Position numbers and translations under genes: made by a program
In this document: positions 1-9,352 of the stretch, one piece after another
Layout of the letters: every line of letters begins with the position of its first letter
How positions within the stretch are numbered: position 1 is the stretch's first letter
Notes under the pieces: model-generated
What the model saw: the letters and a program-made list of their open reading frames with translations, nothing else
Told to the model about the DNA's origin: nothing
The model's database searches: none
NCBI GenBank assembly: GCA_036744005.1
Contig: DAINOJ010000009.1
Location: 1 to 64,000, forward strand
DNA: 64,000 bases
Reading direction: 5' to 3'
Source of the DNA: CALCNS01 sp937897315
Lineage (GTDB): Bacteria; Bacillota; JAAYKD01

Positions 1-2
1 TA

Positions 3-740
3 CCGGTACCGGAAGATGTGATTGCGAAAGCCGCTTATGACTACATCGCCGCTTTACCGGCTGGCTCCAATGTTCTGTATGCATTTGACTTAGCGGCTTC
101 TGCTATGACCGAGTGCAAACCCGCCGCTTTAGTACTTGCTGACTTATCCTTCCAAAAAGGGCACAATGTATTCCTAATGGCTCTTTGGGCAGAAGGTAAC
201 AATTTCTCCTCCCTGTGGATTGACCCCATTGCGGAGCAGTATAAGGCAGAATACGGCAAAAACTACATCAACTTGGGTTACATGGTCAGTTATGCATCCT
301 TCTTGGAACAATCCCGAACCGATTTGCATCAAGCGTGCAATGGTGGTATCGATAAAAATGGAAACAAACTCAGTGACTTCCCCATGATGAAGAATGTGAC
401 CAAAGCAGCCGACTTTGATGTGGTCATGTCGTACAATGCCGGTGACCCGGGTCCGACTGCTTGGATTCAACAATGGAACGCCACCGAAGGCGTCGCCATC
501 CTATCTTCTTGCACCTCGGTTTCTACCCCCACCATGGTCAACTACTATCAATCCGGCCTTCTCAAAGGGAACATCGGCGGTTTGTCCGGTGCTGCGTATG
601 TGGAAGTGCTTCATGGCGTAAAAGGAACAGCGACCGGCGGTATGGACTCCCAATCTTTGGGACACGTCGTCATCATCCTTTTCTTGATCTTAGGTAATAT
701 TGGATATTTCGCTGCCAAGAGCGCCGGCGAAGCAAAATAA
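3..740 (+). CDS. Unrecognised protein with C-terminal membrane anchor (5' end outside window)
   Basis: The reading frame is open from the first in-frame codon of the window, so the true start lies upstream. A GTG at position 18 is possible but has no room for a ribosome site. About 245 residues remain. Most are soluble-looking with a mixed alpha/beta pattern, then one hydrophobic helix (roughly the last 25-8 residues) followed by a short Lys-containing tail. That suggests an extracytoplasmic or membrane-associated domain tethered at its C-terminus. I do not recognise the family. It is followed after 16 bases by a polytopic membrane protein, so the two are probably cotranscribed and may form one complex. 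Confidence 0.7.
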   Translation, partial: PVPEDVIAKAAYDYIAALPAGSNVLYAFDLAASAMTECKPAALVLADLSFQKGHNVFLMALWAEGNNFSSLWIDPIAEQYKAEYGKNYINLGYMVSYASFLEQSRTDLHQACNGGIDKNGNKLSDFPMMKNVTKAADFDVVMSYNAGDPGPTAWIQQWNATEGVAILSSCTSVSTPTMVNYYQSGLLKGNIGGLSGAAYVEVLHGVKGTATGGMDSQSLGHVVIILFLILGNIGYFAAKSAGEAK

Positions 741-756
741 CAGGAGGTGACTATTC

Positions 757-1398
757 ATGGAAGCTATTTTAACTCCGACTTTAGGGAACTGGCTGGCAGC
801 GTTAATCACCTTGATGCTGTTCTCCATCCTTTATAAAGAAAACCCGCTATACCGGATTGCCGAGCATTTATATGTCGGCGCTTCTGCCGCCCACGGTATT
901 GTCACCACCTGGAACAACACTGTGAAACCGGCTCTGACCGCAATGCCAACCAAGGGAACTTGGTGGGAAATCATCCCCATGGTATTGGGCTTGTTGATTT
1001 ACTTCAACATGTATCGTCCGTATGCATGGATTGCACGTATCCCCATGGGCTTCTGGATTGGTTACAATGCCGCATTGGTGTTGTCCGCCCGTCAAGTCAT
1101 TCCTTTCCTAAACCAGATGACCTCTGCGATTAAACCGTTGGTTGCCATGAAAGCAGGAGCTTTTGACCCGGCACAGACGATTAATAACATTTTATTCGTC
1201 ACCATCGTATTGGGTGTGTTGACCTACTTCTTCTTCACGGTAGAACACAAAGGCATTTTCAAATATGCTGCCAACTGGGGACGTTTGGCTATTATGATTG
1301 GTTTCGGAGCATCCTTCGGAAACACCGTTATGGCTCGTATCTCCTTGTTGATTGGACGTTTGACCTTCTTGTTCGACAACTGGTTAGGAATACTATAA
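757..1398 (+). CDS. Unrecognised polytopic membrane protein
   Basis: This encodes 213 residues with about five or six hydrophobic segments (around residues 8-24, 68-84, 95-112, 142-160 and 172-190, with a weaker one near the C-terminus). The ATG is preceded by a near-perfect Shine-Dalgarno sequence at 742-750. No catalytic motif or named family is recognisable. The gene lies 16 bases after the membrane-anchored protein and is followed by a strong terminator, so the pair form the end of an operon whose beginning is outside the window. A joint role as a membrane complex is inference from the spacing only. Confidence 0.75.
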   Translation: MEAILTPTLGNWLAALITLMLFSILYKENPLYRIAEHLYVGASAAHGIVTTWNNTVKPALTAMPTKGTWWEIIPMVLGLLIYFNMYRPYAWIARIPMGFWIGYNAALVLSARQVIPFLNQMTSAIKPLVAMKAGAFDPAQTINNILFVTIVLGVLTYFFFTVEHKGIFKYAANWGRLAIMIGFGASFGNTVMARISLLIGRLTFLFDNWLGIL

Positions 1399-1417
1399 CT
1401 CCATTAGCAATTCATGC

Positions 1418-1452
1418 AAACCGCACTCTCCATTTGGAGGGTGCGGTTTTTT
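1418..1452 (+). terminator. Intrinsic terminator
   Basis: An 11-bp stem (1421-1431 with 1436-1446, one G-U pair) and a short loop are followed by six T. It closes the unrecognised two-gene operon. Confidence 0.9.
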
Positions 1453-1454
1453 GG

Positions 1455-1484
1455 TTGTCAGATATTTATGACATTACATATACA
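1455..1484 (+). promoter_or_regulatory. Possible sigma-A promoter of gap
   Basis: TTGTCA (1455-1460) and TATACA (1479-1484) are separated by 18 bases, about 130 bases before the gap start. No cggR-like regulator gene precedes gap and no operator was recognised in the leader. The match is moderate. Confidence 0.4.
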
Positions 1485-1616
1485 TGATAGTACACTGCCA
1501 AAAGAGTACGGTTTCCAACACGAATATTTACAGCTTTATGAGGTCTGAATAAAGGAATTTTGCTCTGCAAATCGAATTGAAATGAAGAATATGGGTTAGG
1601 AAAGGGGTTATTTCTT

Positions 1617-2621
1617 ATGGTTAAAGTCGCCATCAATGGATTCGGGCGCATCGGTCGTTTAGCTCTAAGGATGTTGGTTGATCATTCTGAACTGCAATTA
1701 GTCGCTATAAACAGTAACGGCAGTGTGGAAAGCTCCGCACATCTTTTTAAGTATGATTCCACCTATGGTCCATGGAAAGGCACTGTGGAGACAAAAGAGA
1801 ATACCTTAATCGTCAATGGTAAACACATTCGATATTCTCAGGAAAGAGAACCGCAAAATCTTCCCTGGGCTGATTTACAAGTAGATTTAGTGATTGATTG
1901 TACCGGCAAGTTCACCGATCGTGAGAAAGCAATTTTGTATCAGCAAGTCGGTGTGAAAAAAGTCCTGTTGTCCGCCCCGGGTAAAAAAGAAGATGTCACC
2001 TTAGTGATGGGTGTGAATGAACACATGTATGACCCCAAGGAGCATTACTTAATTTCCAATGCTTCTTGTACTACCAACTGTTTAGCACCGGTGGCGAAAG
2101 TACTACACGACACCTTTGGGATTGAAAAGGGTCTTATGACGACGGTCCATGCCTATACCAACGACCAAGTGACCTTGGATAAATCTCACAAAGATTTACG
2201 ACGTGCTCGTGCTGCTGCTCTATCGATTATCCCAACCACTACAGGTGCTGCCAAATCCTTATCTTTGGTCATTCCCGCACTGAAAGGAAAACTCAACGGC
2301 TTAGCATTGCGTGTACCCACCCCCACCGTTTCCGTGGTCGATTTGGTGGTGGAAACCAGCAAACCCGTGACCAAAGAGAGTGTCAATGCGGCCTTTGCTC
2401 AAGCGGCCGCGACAAATCTGAAAGGCATTCTCGATATCACCAATGATCCTGTGGTTTCGGTGGACCTAAAAGGTTCCGATTATAGTTCCATTGTCGATGC
2501 AGATTTGACCATGGTCATCGGAGAGAATCAAGTCAAAGTCATTGCCTGGTATGACAATGAATGGGGTTATACCTGTCGCTTATGTGAAATGGCCGCCTTT
2601 ATTGCAGCCAAAGGGTTCTAG
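1617..2621 (+). CDS. gap: Glyceraldehyde-3-phosphate dehydrogenase, type I
   Basis: This 334-residue enzyme converts glyceraldehyde-3-phosphate, phosphate and NAD(P)+ to 1,3-bisphosphoglycerate. The N-terminal Rossmann motif GFGRIG and the active-site SNASCTTN (Cys151) are intact, and the length is normal. The ribosome site is at about 1599-1606. Residues 31-35 read INSNG where the NAD-specific enzymes usually have INDL/INDT, so the aspartate that selects NAD over NADP appears to be serine (Ser33). It starts the glycolytic cluster but is separated from pgk by a strong terminator, so it is probably expressed more than the genes behind it. Confidence 0.97.
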   Translation: MVKVAINGFGRIGRLALRMLVDHSELQLVAINSNGSVESSAHLFKYDSTYGPWKGTVETKENTLIVNGKHIRYSQEREPQNLPWADLQVDLVIDCTGKFTDREKAILYQQVGVKKVLLSAPGKKEDVTLVMGVNEHMYDPKEHYLISNASCTTNCLAPVAKVLHDTFGIEKGLMTTVHAYTNDQVTLDKSHKDLRRARAAALSIIPTTTGAAKSLSLVIPALKGKLNGLALRVPTPTVSVVDLVVETSKPVTKESVNAAFAQAAATNLKGILDITNDPVVSVDLKGSDYSSIVDADLTMVIGENQVKVIAWYDNEWGYTCRLCEMAAFIAAKGF

Positions 2622-2659
2622 CGACAGAAACAATTCGGTGTCGCCAAGTGATTCGTTTA

Positions 2660-2695
2660 GCAAGGCGGCTTCAACAAAGCCGCCTTGCTTTTTTT
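2660..2695 (+). terminator. Intrinsic terminator between gap and pgk
   Basis: A perfect 10-bp GC-rich stem (2660-2669 with 2679-2688), a 9-base loop and seven T follow gap. No clear promoter is visible between it and pgk, so it probably acts as a partial terminator that lowers expression of the downstream glycolytic genes. Confidence 0.85.
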
Positions 2696-2711
2696 ACAGG
2701 GAGGGTGAAAG

Positions 2712-3896
2712 ATGCAGAAGAAAACCGTAAAAGATTTCCCACTAAAAGGTAAAAAAGTTTTACTCAGAGTCGACTTCAATGTTCCCACCGATGACTCCGG
2801 AGTCATCACCAATGACGTGCGTATTCGCGCAGCGATGCCAACCTTGAATTACATTCTCGAGCAAGGGGGCTCTGTTATACTGACCAGCCATTTTGGCCGA
2901 CCCAAAGGGAAAGTCAACGAAAAATACCGTTTAGGTGCCGTTGCTACTAGGGTAGAAGAATGTTTAGGTCGACCCATACAGTACAGCAAAGAGTTCGTTG
3001 GAGAAGAATCCAAGAGACTGGCTGCAAAGTTGCAACCAGGAGATGTTTTATTGTTAGAGAATAGCCGTTTCCACGCAGGTGAAGAAGCCAATGATTCGGA
3101 GCTCTCGAAAGAATTGGCTTCTTATGCCGATATTTATATCAACGATGCTTTTGGTGCTGCTCACCGAGCCCATGCTACCACAGCCGGTGTAGCGCAGTAT
3201 TTACCGGCTGGGGCAGGCTTCCTAATGGAAAAAGAACTGGAGTATTTAGGTAAAGCTTTGGAACAACCGGAACATCCTTTTGTTGCGGTGATTGGCGGAG
3301 CAAAAGTTTCCGATAAAATCGATGTCTTGTCGAATTTGGTCCAAAAAGTCGATGCTTTAATCATTGGCGGTGGCATGGCTAACACCTTCTTGTTGGCTCA
3401 AGGAATCTCGATGGGTTCTTCCTTAGTCGAGCCCGAGAAGACGGAGTTGGCGCGTGAAATCATGAATCAGGCGAAGAAAAACCATGTTCGTATCTTGCTA
3501 CCCAAAGACTTGGTTGTAGCCGACGCCATTGCCGAAACCGCTGTTGCTAAGGTCGTCCTTCCGGGTGAAATGAACGAAAAAGAAATGGCCTTGGACATTG
3601 GCCCTGAAACCATAGCTTTCTATGCGGCGGAATTACAGAAAGCCGCTACCGTGATTTGGAACGGGCCAATGGGTGTTTTTGAGATTCCTGCCTTTGCCAA
3701 GGGGACTTACGGTGTCGCTCAAGCCATTGCCGAATCGCATGCCGTTTCTGTGATTGGTGGTGGAGATTCGGCTGCTGCTGTGGAAAAAGCAGGTTTAGCA
3801 GAGCGTATGAGCCACATTTCCACCGGTGGAGGTGCATCTTTAGAATTTTTAGAAGGTAAAGTTCTACCCGGAATCGATTGCCTGAATTCAAAATAG
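2712..3896 (+). CDS. pgk: Phosphoglycerate kinase
   Basis: The 394-residue cytosolic kinase transfers phosphate from 1,3-bisphosphoglycerate to ADP. It has the typical N-terminal substrate motif RVDFNVP, the HFGRPKG segment, and the C-terminal GGGDSAAAV nucleotide loop followed by STGGGASLE. The ATG has a GGAGG-type ribosome site at about 2699-2706. It begins the tightly packed pgk-tpiA-gpmI-eno block and its stop is only 8 bases before the tpiA ATG. Nothing unusual is seen in the sequence. Confidence 0.97.
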   Translation: MQKKTVKDFPLKGKKVLLRVDFNVPTDDSGVITNDVRIRAAMPTLNYILEQGGSVILTSHFGRPKGKVNEKYRLGAVATRVEECLGRPIQYSKEFVGEESKRLAAKLQPGDVLLLENSRFHAGEEANDSELSKELASYADIYINDAFGAAHRAHATTAGVAQYLPAGAGFLMEKELEYLGKALEQPEHPFVAVIGGAKVSDKIDVLSNLVQKVDALIIGGGMANTFLLAQGISMGSSLVEPEKTELAREIMNQAKKNHVRILLPKDLVVADAIAETAVAKVVLPGEMNEKEMALDIGPETIAFYAAELQKAATVIWNGPMGVFEIPAFAKGTYGVAQAIAESHAVSVIGGGDSAAAVEKAGLAERMSHISTGGGASLEFLEGKVLPGIDCLNSK

Positions 3897-3904
3897 AGGT
3901 GGAC

Positions 3905-4669
3905 ATGAAAAAGAGAATGATTTTTGGCAATTGGAAAATGAATCTGCTGGCAGAGGATGTCGCAGATTTGCTCACCGAATTGTCCGAATACTTGGTTCCA
4001 AAAAACGTCATAGCCGGTATCTGTCCTTCCCACTTGTGGATTCCATTAGCAATAGAGCGACTGAAGGGAAAACCATGGCTCATTGCAGCCCAAGATGTGC
4101 ATTCAGAAGCAAAAGGGGCATTTACCGGAGATATCTCTGCTCCCATGTTACACAGCATGGGGTGCTGCTATAGTTTAGTAGGGCATAGCGAGAGACGTCA
4201 ACATCATCGGGAGACAGATGAATTCTTAGCCTCCAAGGTTCAAGCCTTATTACAGGAGGGCATGACGCCGATTCTGTGTGTGGGTGAAACCCTTACAGAA
4301 CGTCAAACCGGACAAGCAGAACAAGTGGTACAACGACAACTACGAGCGGTATGCAGTAGGTTAGATACACAATCCCCGGCTTTTCCTATTGCCTATGAGC
4401 CGGTTTGGGCCATAGGTACTGGAGTGAACTGTGATTCCGAAACCGCCAATGCGATGATGAAGCAGATTCGTGGAGAGCTGGTGCGTTTTTTTGGAGAGTC
4501 GAAAGCAGAGCAAACACACCTCCTTTATGGCGGCAGTGTGAAAGCCAGTAACATTGAAGGTTATTTACAAACCACCGAAATTAACGGTGCTTTGGTGGGA
4601 GGAGCTAGTCTCCAAGCTAAGGAGTTCAAAGCCATCTTGGAGATAGCCGGGGGGAATATCGATGTCTAA
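3905..4669 (+). CDS. tpiA: Triosephosphate isomerase
   Basis: The 254-residue enzyme interconverts dihydroxyacetone phosphate and glyceraldehyde-3-phosphate. Catalytic residues are visible: Lys11 in GNWKMN, His94 in GHSERR and Glu165 in YEPVWAIGTG, with the phosphate loop LYGGSVK. I place the start at ATG 3905 because it follows an AGAGGTGG ribosome site; a TTG at 3878 in the same frame would overlap pgk and add nine non-homologous residues. The 3' end overlaps gpmI by 8 bases, which suggests translational coupling. Confidence 0.97.
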   Translation: MKKRMIFGNWKMNLLAEDVADLLTELSEYLVPKNVIAGICPSHLWIPLAIERLKGKPWLIAAQDVHSEAKGAFTGDISAPMLHSMGCCYSLVGHSERRQHHRETDEFLASKVQALLQEGMTPILCVGETLTERQTGQAEQVVQRQLRAVCSRLDTQSPAFPIAYEPVWAIGTGVNCDSETANAMMKQIRGELVRFFGESKAEQTHLLYGGSVKASNIEGYLQTTEINGALVGGASLQAKEFKAILEIAGGNIDV

Positions 4670-6194
4670 AGATACAAAACCGGTGGTTCTTTGTATTCTG
4701 GACGGCTGGGGGTTGTCACCTTCTCGGGAAGGGAATGCCTTTGTCTCTGCTACTACACCCCATTTAGATCATATATTTTCGACGTACCCTTGGACAACCT
4801 TATCTGCCAGCGGGGTGGATGTGGGCTTAATCGAAGGTCAAATGGGCGACAGCAATGTAGGACATTTGAATATTGGTGCGGGACGTGTGGTGTACCAATG
4901 GTTAGGTTTGTTAAATCAGGCGATTTCCACGGGTGAATTTGAGCAAAATCAGGTGCTGCGGGAATCGATATTGCAAGCCAAACGCAATGGGAAGGCCTTA
5001 CACTTGTTAGGATTACTTTCCGATGGTGGCGTGCATAGCCACATCAACCATGTCATTCAACTACTACACATGGCGGACAAACTGAACTTTCGGAAGGTTT
5101 ATTTGCATGCCTTTCTAGATGGCCGTGATGTACCACCTCGCAGTGCTTTGGTGTATCTTGAGCAAATAGAACATGCATATCAGCAATACCCAGTAGGACA
5201 ACTAGCCACCGTGACCGGACGCTACTATGCCATGGACCGAGATCAGCGTTGGGATCGCACGGAACGATTCTGGCAAGCCTTAACCACAGGTGAAGGGAAG
5301 CATTATGCGATGGCTCGTGAAGCGGTGGAAGATGCCTATGCTCACGAGATATCGGATGAGTTTGTATTACCATCTGTTTTAGATGGTGCACAGCAACTCA
5401 ACGATGGGGATTCCGTTTTGTTCTTTAATTTTAGAGCCGATCGTGGCAGACAATTGGCTTTTGCGCTGACCAATGCCAATTTTAGCGGCTTTGCTCGAAG
5501 CAAATGGCCACAAGTTCATGTAACTACCATGACCGAATATCATGAAGAGCTGAATCTACCGGTTGCATTTTGCCCGGTAGATATGAGCCAGACATTGGGA
5601 CAGGTGCTATCTCAAGCCGGGAAGAAGCAGTTGAGGCTAGCGGAAACCGAAAAATATGCTCATGTCACCTTTTTCTTTAATGGAGGCGTGGAACAGGAGT
5701 TTCCGGGAGAAACCAGAATACTGATATCTTCACCGAAAGTAGCTACCTATGATCTACAACCCGAAATGAGTGCAGAGGGCATTTCCTTGGCTTTGCAAGA
5801 AGCGCTAAACCAAGGGGAATACGATTTTATTTTGGTCAACTTTGCTAATGGTGATATGGTAGGACATACTGGGCAATGGCAGGCTGCTTTAAAAGCGATG
5901 GAAACCCTAGACCTCATGGTTGGCAAATTGAAAGACCAAGTGCTACAACAAGATGGAGTGTTGCTGATTACTGCTGATCATGGTAATATTGAGCAAATGC
6001 TGGATGAGAATACTGGGACTGCACACACGGCACATACCTGTAACCCAGTTCCCTTTATTCTTGTTTCATCGAACTCCCCATACCGCTTAAGAAATGAAGG
6101 TCGTTTAGCCGATATTGCTCCCACCGTTTTAGCACTAATGAGTTTGGAACAACCCCAGGAAATGAAAGGTCAATCCTTAATCTGGAACAAATAA
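4662..6194 (+). CDS. gpmI: Phosphoglycerate mutase, cofactor-independent
   Basis: The 510-residue manganese-dependent mutase interconverts 3- and 2-phosphoglycerate. It belongs to the alkaline phosphatase superfamily: DGWG metal motif near the N-terminus, phosphorylated Ser64 in MGDSNVGH, DGRD and RADR in the transferase domain, and TADHGN near the C-terminus. Length is normal. It overlaps tpiA and lies 15 bases before eno. The 2,3-bisphosphoglycerate-independent form is the one usual in Firmicutes of this gene order. Confidence 0.97.
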   Translation: MSKDTKPVVLCILDGWGLSPSREGNAFVSATTPHLDHIFSTYPWTTLSASGVDVGLIEGQMGDSNVGHLNIGAGRVVYQWLGLLNQAISTGEFEQNQVLRESILQAKRNGKALHLLGLLSDGGVHSHINHVIQLLHMADKLNFRKVYLHAFLDGRDVPPRSALVYLEQIEHAYQQYPVGQLATVTGRYYAMDRDQRWDRTERFWQALTTGEGKHYAMAREAVEDAYAHEISDEFVLPSVLDGAQQLNDGDSVLFFNFRADRGRQLAFALTNANFSGFARSKWPQVHVTTMTEYHEELNLPVAFCPVDMSQTLGQVLSQAGKKQLRLAETEKYAHVTFFFNGGVEQEFPGETRILISSPKVATYDLQPEMSAEGISLALQEALNQGEYDFILVNFANGDMVGHTGQWQAALKAMETLDLMVGKLKDQVLQQDGVLLITADHGNIEQMLDENTGTAHTAHTCNPVPFILVSSNSPYRLRNEGRLADIAPTVLALMSLEQPQEMKGQSLIWNK

Positions 6195-6209
6195 AGGAGA
6201 TTGAAGATC

Positions 6210-7499
6210 ATGAACAATACCACCATAGCCGATATTTTTGCTCGGGAGATTTTGGACTCGCGCGGCAATCCTACGGTTGAAGTTGAGGTCACTTTGGAAT
6301 GCGGAGCTATGGGAAGAGCTGCCATTCCATCGGGTGCATCGACCGGTTCCTACGAAGCAGTGGAACTTCGCGATGGCGACAAGAAACGTTACTTGGGTAA
6401 AGGCGTGTTAAAGGCCGTGCAGAACGTGAACGACTATATTGCTGAAGAAATTGTGGGCCTAGACGCTTTGGATCAGGTTGCTGTAGACCAAACCCTTATC
6501 GCTTTAGATGGTACTCCGAACAAAGAAAAATTAGGAGCGAATGCCATTTTGGGAGTTTCCTTGGCAACCGCCAAAGCAGCTGCTGCTGCCGTGGGCTTGC
6601 CATTGTATCAGTATGTGGGTGGAGTGTCCGCCAAGACATTACCGATTCCCATGATGAATATTCTCAATGGTGGAAAACATGCGGACAACAACGTGGATAT
6701 TCAGGAATTCATGGTGATGCCATTGGGTGCTCCTTCTTGGTCCGAAGCATTACGCATGGGGGCAGAAGTATACCATCATTTGCGTAGTGTATTGAAAGCC
6801 AAGGGATACCAAACCGCGGTCGGCGATGAGGGTGGTTTTGCTCCGAATTTAGGCAGCAATGAAGAAGCCTTGCAAGTGATTGTAGAAGCCATACAGAAAG
6901 CGGGGTATCATCCGGGTAAGGATATCTTTATTGCTGTAGATGCTGCTGCCAGTGAGTTTTACAAAGAGGGCAAATATCACTTGGCAGGTGATGGGGTCTC
7001 GTTAACCTCCTCGGAAATGGTTGCTTATTGGGCCGACAAAGCGGAACGATATCCGATTATTTCATTAGAAGACGGTTTGGCGGAGGACGATTGGGAAGGG
7101 TATCAGTTACTGACTACGGTAATGGGCAGCAAAATTCAGTTGGTTGGCGATGATATTTTTGTTACCAATGTAGAGCGTTTATCCCGTGGGATTGCCATGG
7201 GAGTGACCAACTCCATTTTAATAAAATTGAATCAAATTGGCACCCTAACGGAAACCCTAGACTGTATTGAAATGGCCAAACGAGCCGGATATACGGCTGT
7301 GATTTCGCACCGCTCCGGTGAAACAGAAGATACCACCATTGCCGATATTGCCGTAGCCACCAATGCAGGACAAATCAAAACCGGTGCTCCCAGCCGCACC
7401 GATCGAGTCGCGAAATTTAACCAATTACTGAGAATTGAAGAGCGCTTAGGTGGCGGAGTCTACCCTGGTATGTCTGCTTTTTACAACCTACGCAAATAA
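6210..7499 (+). CDS. eno: Enolase
   Basis: The 429-residue enzyme dehydrates 2-phosphoglycerate to phosphoenolpyruvate. Signature segments are present: SGASTG loop, GDEGGFAPN with the catalytic glutamate, SLEDGLAEDDW metal-binding region and KTGAPSRTDR near the C-terminus. The start is ATG 6210, with AAGGAG at 6194-6199 at proper distance; the in-frame TTG at 6201 sits too close to that site. It is the last gene of the glycolytic block and is followed directly by a terminator shared with the opposite kinase gene. Confidence 0.97.
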   Translation: MNNTTIADIFAREILDSRGNPTVEVEVTLECGAMGRAAIPSGASTGSYEAVELRDGDKKRYLGKGVLKAVQNVNDYIAEEIVGLDALDQVAVDQTLIALDGTPNKEKLGANAILGVSLATAKAAAAAVGLPLYQYVGGVSAKTLPIPMMNILNGGKHADNNVDIQEFMVMPLGAPSWSEALRMGAEVYHHLRSVLKAKGYQTAVGDEGGFAPNLGSNEEALQVIVEAIQKAGYHPGKDIFIAVDAAASEFYKEGKYHLAGDGVSLTSSEMVAYWADKAERYPIISLEDGLAEDDWEGYQLLTTVMGSKIQLVGDDIFVTNVERLSRGIAMGVTNSILIKLNQIGTLTETLDCIEMAKRAGYTAVISHRSGETEDTTIADIAVATNAGQIKTGAPSRTDRVAKFNQLLRIEERLGGGVYPGMSAFYNLRK

Positions 7500-7513
7500 G
7501 ATCCATCGAAAGC

Positions 7514-7556
7514 CAAAAAACGATTGTTCCAAGAGCGGAACAATCGTTTTTTTTAT
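7514..7556. terminator. Bidirectional intrinsic terminator
   Basis: A stem of about 13 bp (7518-7530 with 7537-7549) is flanked by A residues on one side and T residues on the other, between the convergent eno and kinase genes. It overlaps the kinase stop codon region and can serve both strands. Confidence 0.88.
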
Positions 7557-9352
7557 TCTTCCAGAGGGGTTTGTTCACAAATTGGCATCGTGAAAGTGAA
7601 GCAACAACCCCCACGGGGGTCATTGTTGACACTAATGGTTTCATGGTGGGCGTCAATGAGGGAGCGGACAATGGACAGCCCTAAACCGGTGCCTTCTTTG
7701 CTACGAGATGGATCAGCTTTGTAAAATCGATCCCAAATATAAGGTAAGTCCACTTCAGCAATACCCGGGCCGTTGTCTTGCACCGTAATTTGCAGTTTAT
7801 CCTTCACAGTCACGCCGATGACCTGGATGATACCGTTCTCTGGGGAGAACTTTGAGGCATTCGACAACAAGTTGGTAAAAATTTGTTGTAAGCGGTCGGG
7901 GTCTGCATTGATACACGGATTCTCCTGATCGAAACGCAAAGTATAGGTCTGGTTTTTCTTCTTGCCTGCGCTTTTACATTGTTCCAAAAGTCGATGCAGC
8001 AACGGCAACAAAGGCATATCGGTCCGATTTAGATTCATTTGACCGGATTCAATATAGGATAATTCCAACAAATCCTGAATCATCTGGGTTAAGCGCACGG
8101 TTTCTCTTTGAATAATACTCAGGTATCGTGAAGAAGCTTCCAAGGGTATGGTCTCATCAAGGATTCCTTCGACGAAACCTCGAATTGAAGTCAAGGGTGT
8201 CCTGAGTTCGTGTGAAACATTGGCTACAAAGGCTTTTCTTTGTAACTCCAAGGTGTGAGCTTCTGTCACATCCTTTAATACAATCATTGTGCCCGTGATA
8301 CGACCAGAGCGATCTGTAATGGGTGAAATTGTAACCGCTATGTATTGCTCGGAAGGAAAATGCAGGATGCGTGTGGTAATATCATTTCCAGATTCCTGTA
8401 ATAATTGGTGTAATTCCACTGGTAAAACGAGGTCTTGCAAAACCTTTCCCTGTAAGAACTGCTCCTGGGAAAGCTGCAAAATTTGCAACGCAGCGGGATT
8501 CCATAAGATAATGGTGCCGTCGTTTTGTGTAGCAATCACCCCCTCGGTTAAGGAGCGAAGCAAATTTTCCATGCGCCCCTTCTCGGTGAGTAAGGAGTCC
8601 ACACTTTTATGTAGAGAACGCGATAAGTTATTGAAACTGTGAATCAACTCTCCGATTTCATCATCTTCTTCATAAGGTATGGTGACGGCGTAGTTGCCGC
8701 GAGCCATGGATTGAGCCGCCAAGTTCAACGCGTTCAGAGGTCGTTCTATGCTGCGAGTGAAGAAAAAAGCCAATCCTAGAGCGGTAATGGCACTGATACT
8801 GACCATAATGAGGGCTTGCTTTTGCACAATCGAAGCAAACATGCCAAAGACAGCCAGGGGAGTTTCCATATAAAGAGCACCCACTGTGGTATACACACCA
8901 TTTTCGTTATGCACCACCGGAAACGCTAGGGTTAAAGCATATTGCTTCAGACGAGAGTTGTAACCTCGGTGCGATATTTGCTGATTCTGCATCAGTGCAT
9001 TTACTTCGTCATCTGGCATTTGCTCTCCACGGAAGTTTGGGTCATAACCCGCCGAAGTGACCAAAACTTGCCCTGTTCGATCCACAAGGAAGACTTGGGC
9101 ATCGGAGAAATACTCAATGGTTGTCAGAATTTGTTGCATCACATCGTAACTGGTGCGCCCTTCAAAGTACACACCAATACTGGGAATAATCAAGCGGGCT
9201 TCTTCTTCCAGTTTGATCTGAGCTGATTGGGATAGATAATTCACCAGCTGATTGGGAAGATAGACACCCAAACTCAAAACCGTAACAATGATGATAACAA
9301 TAAAGCTTCCATAGAGTTTTTTAAAGAGACTGCGAACGTGCAGCTTTTTCAC
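7553..9352 (-). CDS. Membrane sensor histidine kinase (PhoR/WalK-like, HAMP-PAS)
   Basis: The 599-residue kinase has a membrane helix at about 16-35, an extracytoplasmic sensor of about 140 residues, a second helix at about 179-199, HAMP (200-252), PAS (260-365), HisKA with phospho-acceptor His381 in VSHELRTP, and a HATPase domain with N, G1 (DNGPGI) and G2 (GTGLGLSI) boxes. The GTG start overlaps the regulator stop by 4 bases, so the pair is coupled. The layout matches PhoR (phosphate) or WalK/VicK (cell wall), but no phosphate-transport or walHIJ genes are nearby, so the signal is unknown. Confidence 0.93.
   Translation of the reverse strand: MKKLHVRSLFKKLYGSFIVIIIVTVLSLGVYLPNQLVNYLSQSAQIKLEEEARLIIPSIGVYFEGRTSYDVMQQILTTIEYFSDAQVFLVDRTGQVLVTSAGYDPNFRGEQMPDDEVNALMQNQQISHRGYNSRLKQYALTLAFPVVHNENGVYTTVGALYMETPLAVFGMFASIVQKQALIMVSISAITALGLAFFFTRSIERPLNALNLAAQSMARGNYAVTIPYEEDDEIGELIHSFNNLSRSLHKSVDSLLTEKGRMENLLRSLTEGVIATQNDGTIILWNPAALQILQLSQEQFLQGKVLQDLVLPVELHQLLQESGNDITTRILHFPSEQYIAVTISPITDRSGRITGTMIVLKDVTEAHTLELQRKAFVANVSHELRTPLTSIRGFVEGILDETIPLEASSRYLSIIQRETVRLTQMIQDLLELSYIESGQMNLNRTDMPLLPLLHRLLEQCKSAGKKKNQTYTLRFDQENPCINADPDRLQQIFTNLLSNASKFSPENGIIQVIGVTVKDKLQITVQDNGPGIAEVDLPYIWDRFYKADPSRSKEGTGLGLSIVRSLIDAHHETISVNNDPRGGCCFTFTMPICEQTPLEE

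Noticed and set aside
3646..4158. Long minus-strand frame over pgk and tpiA
   Set aside because: It overlaps two well conserved genes on the other strand and has no ribosome site or recognisable motif.
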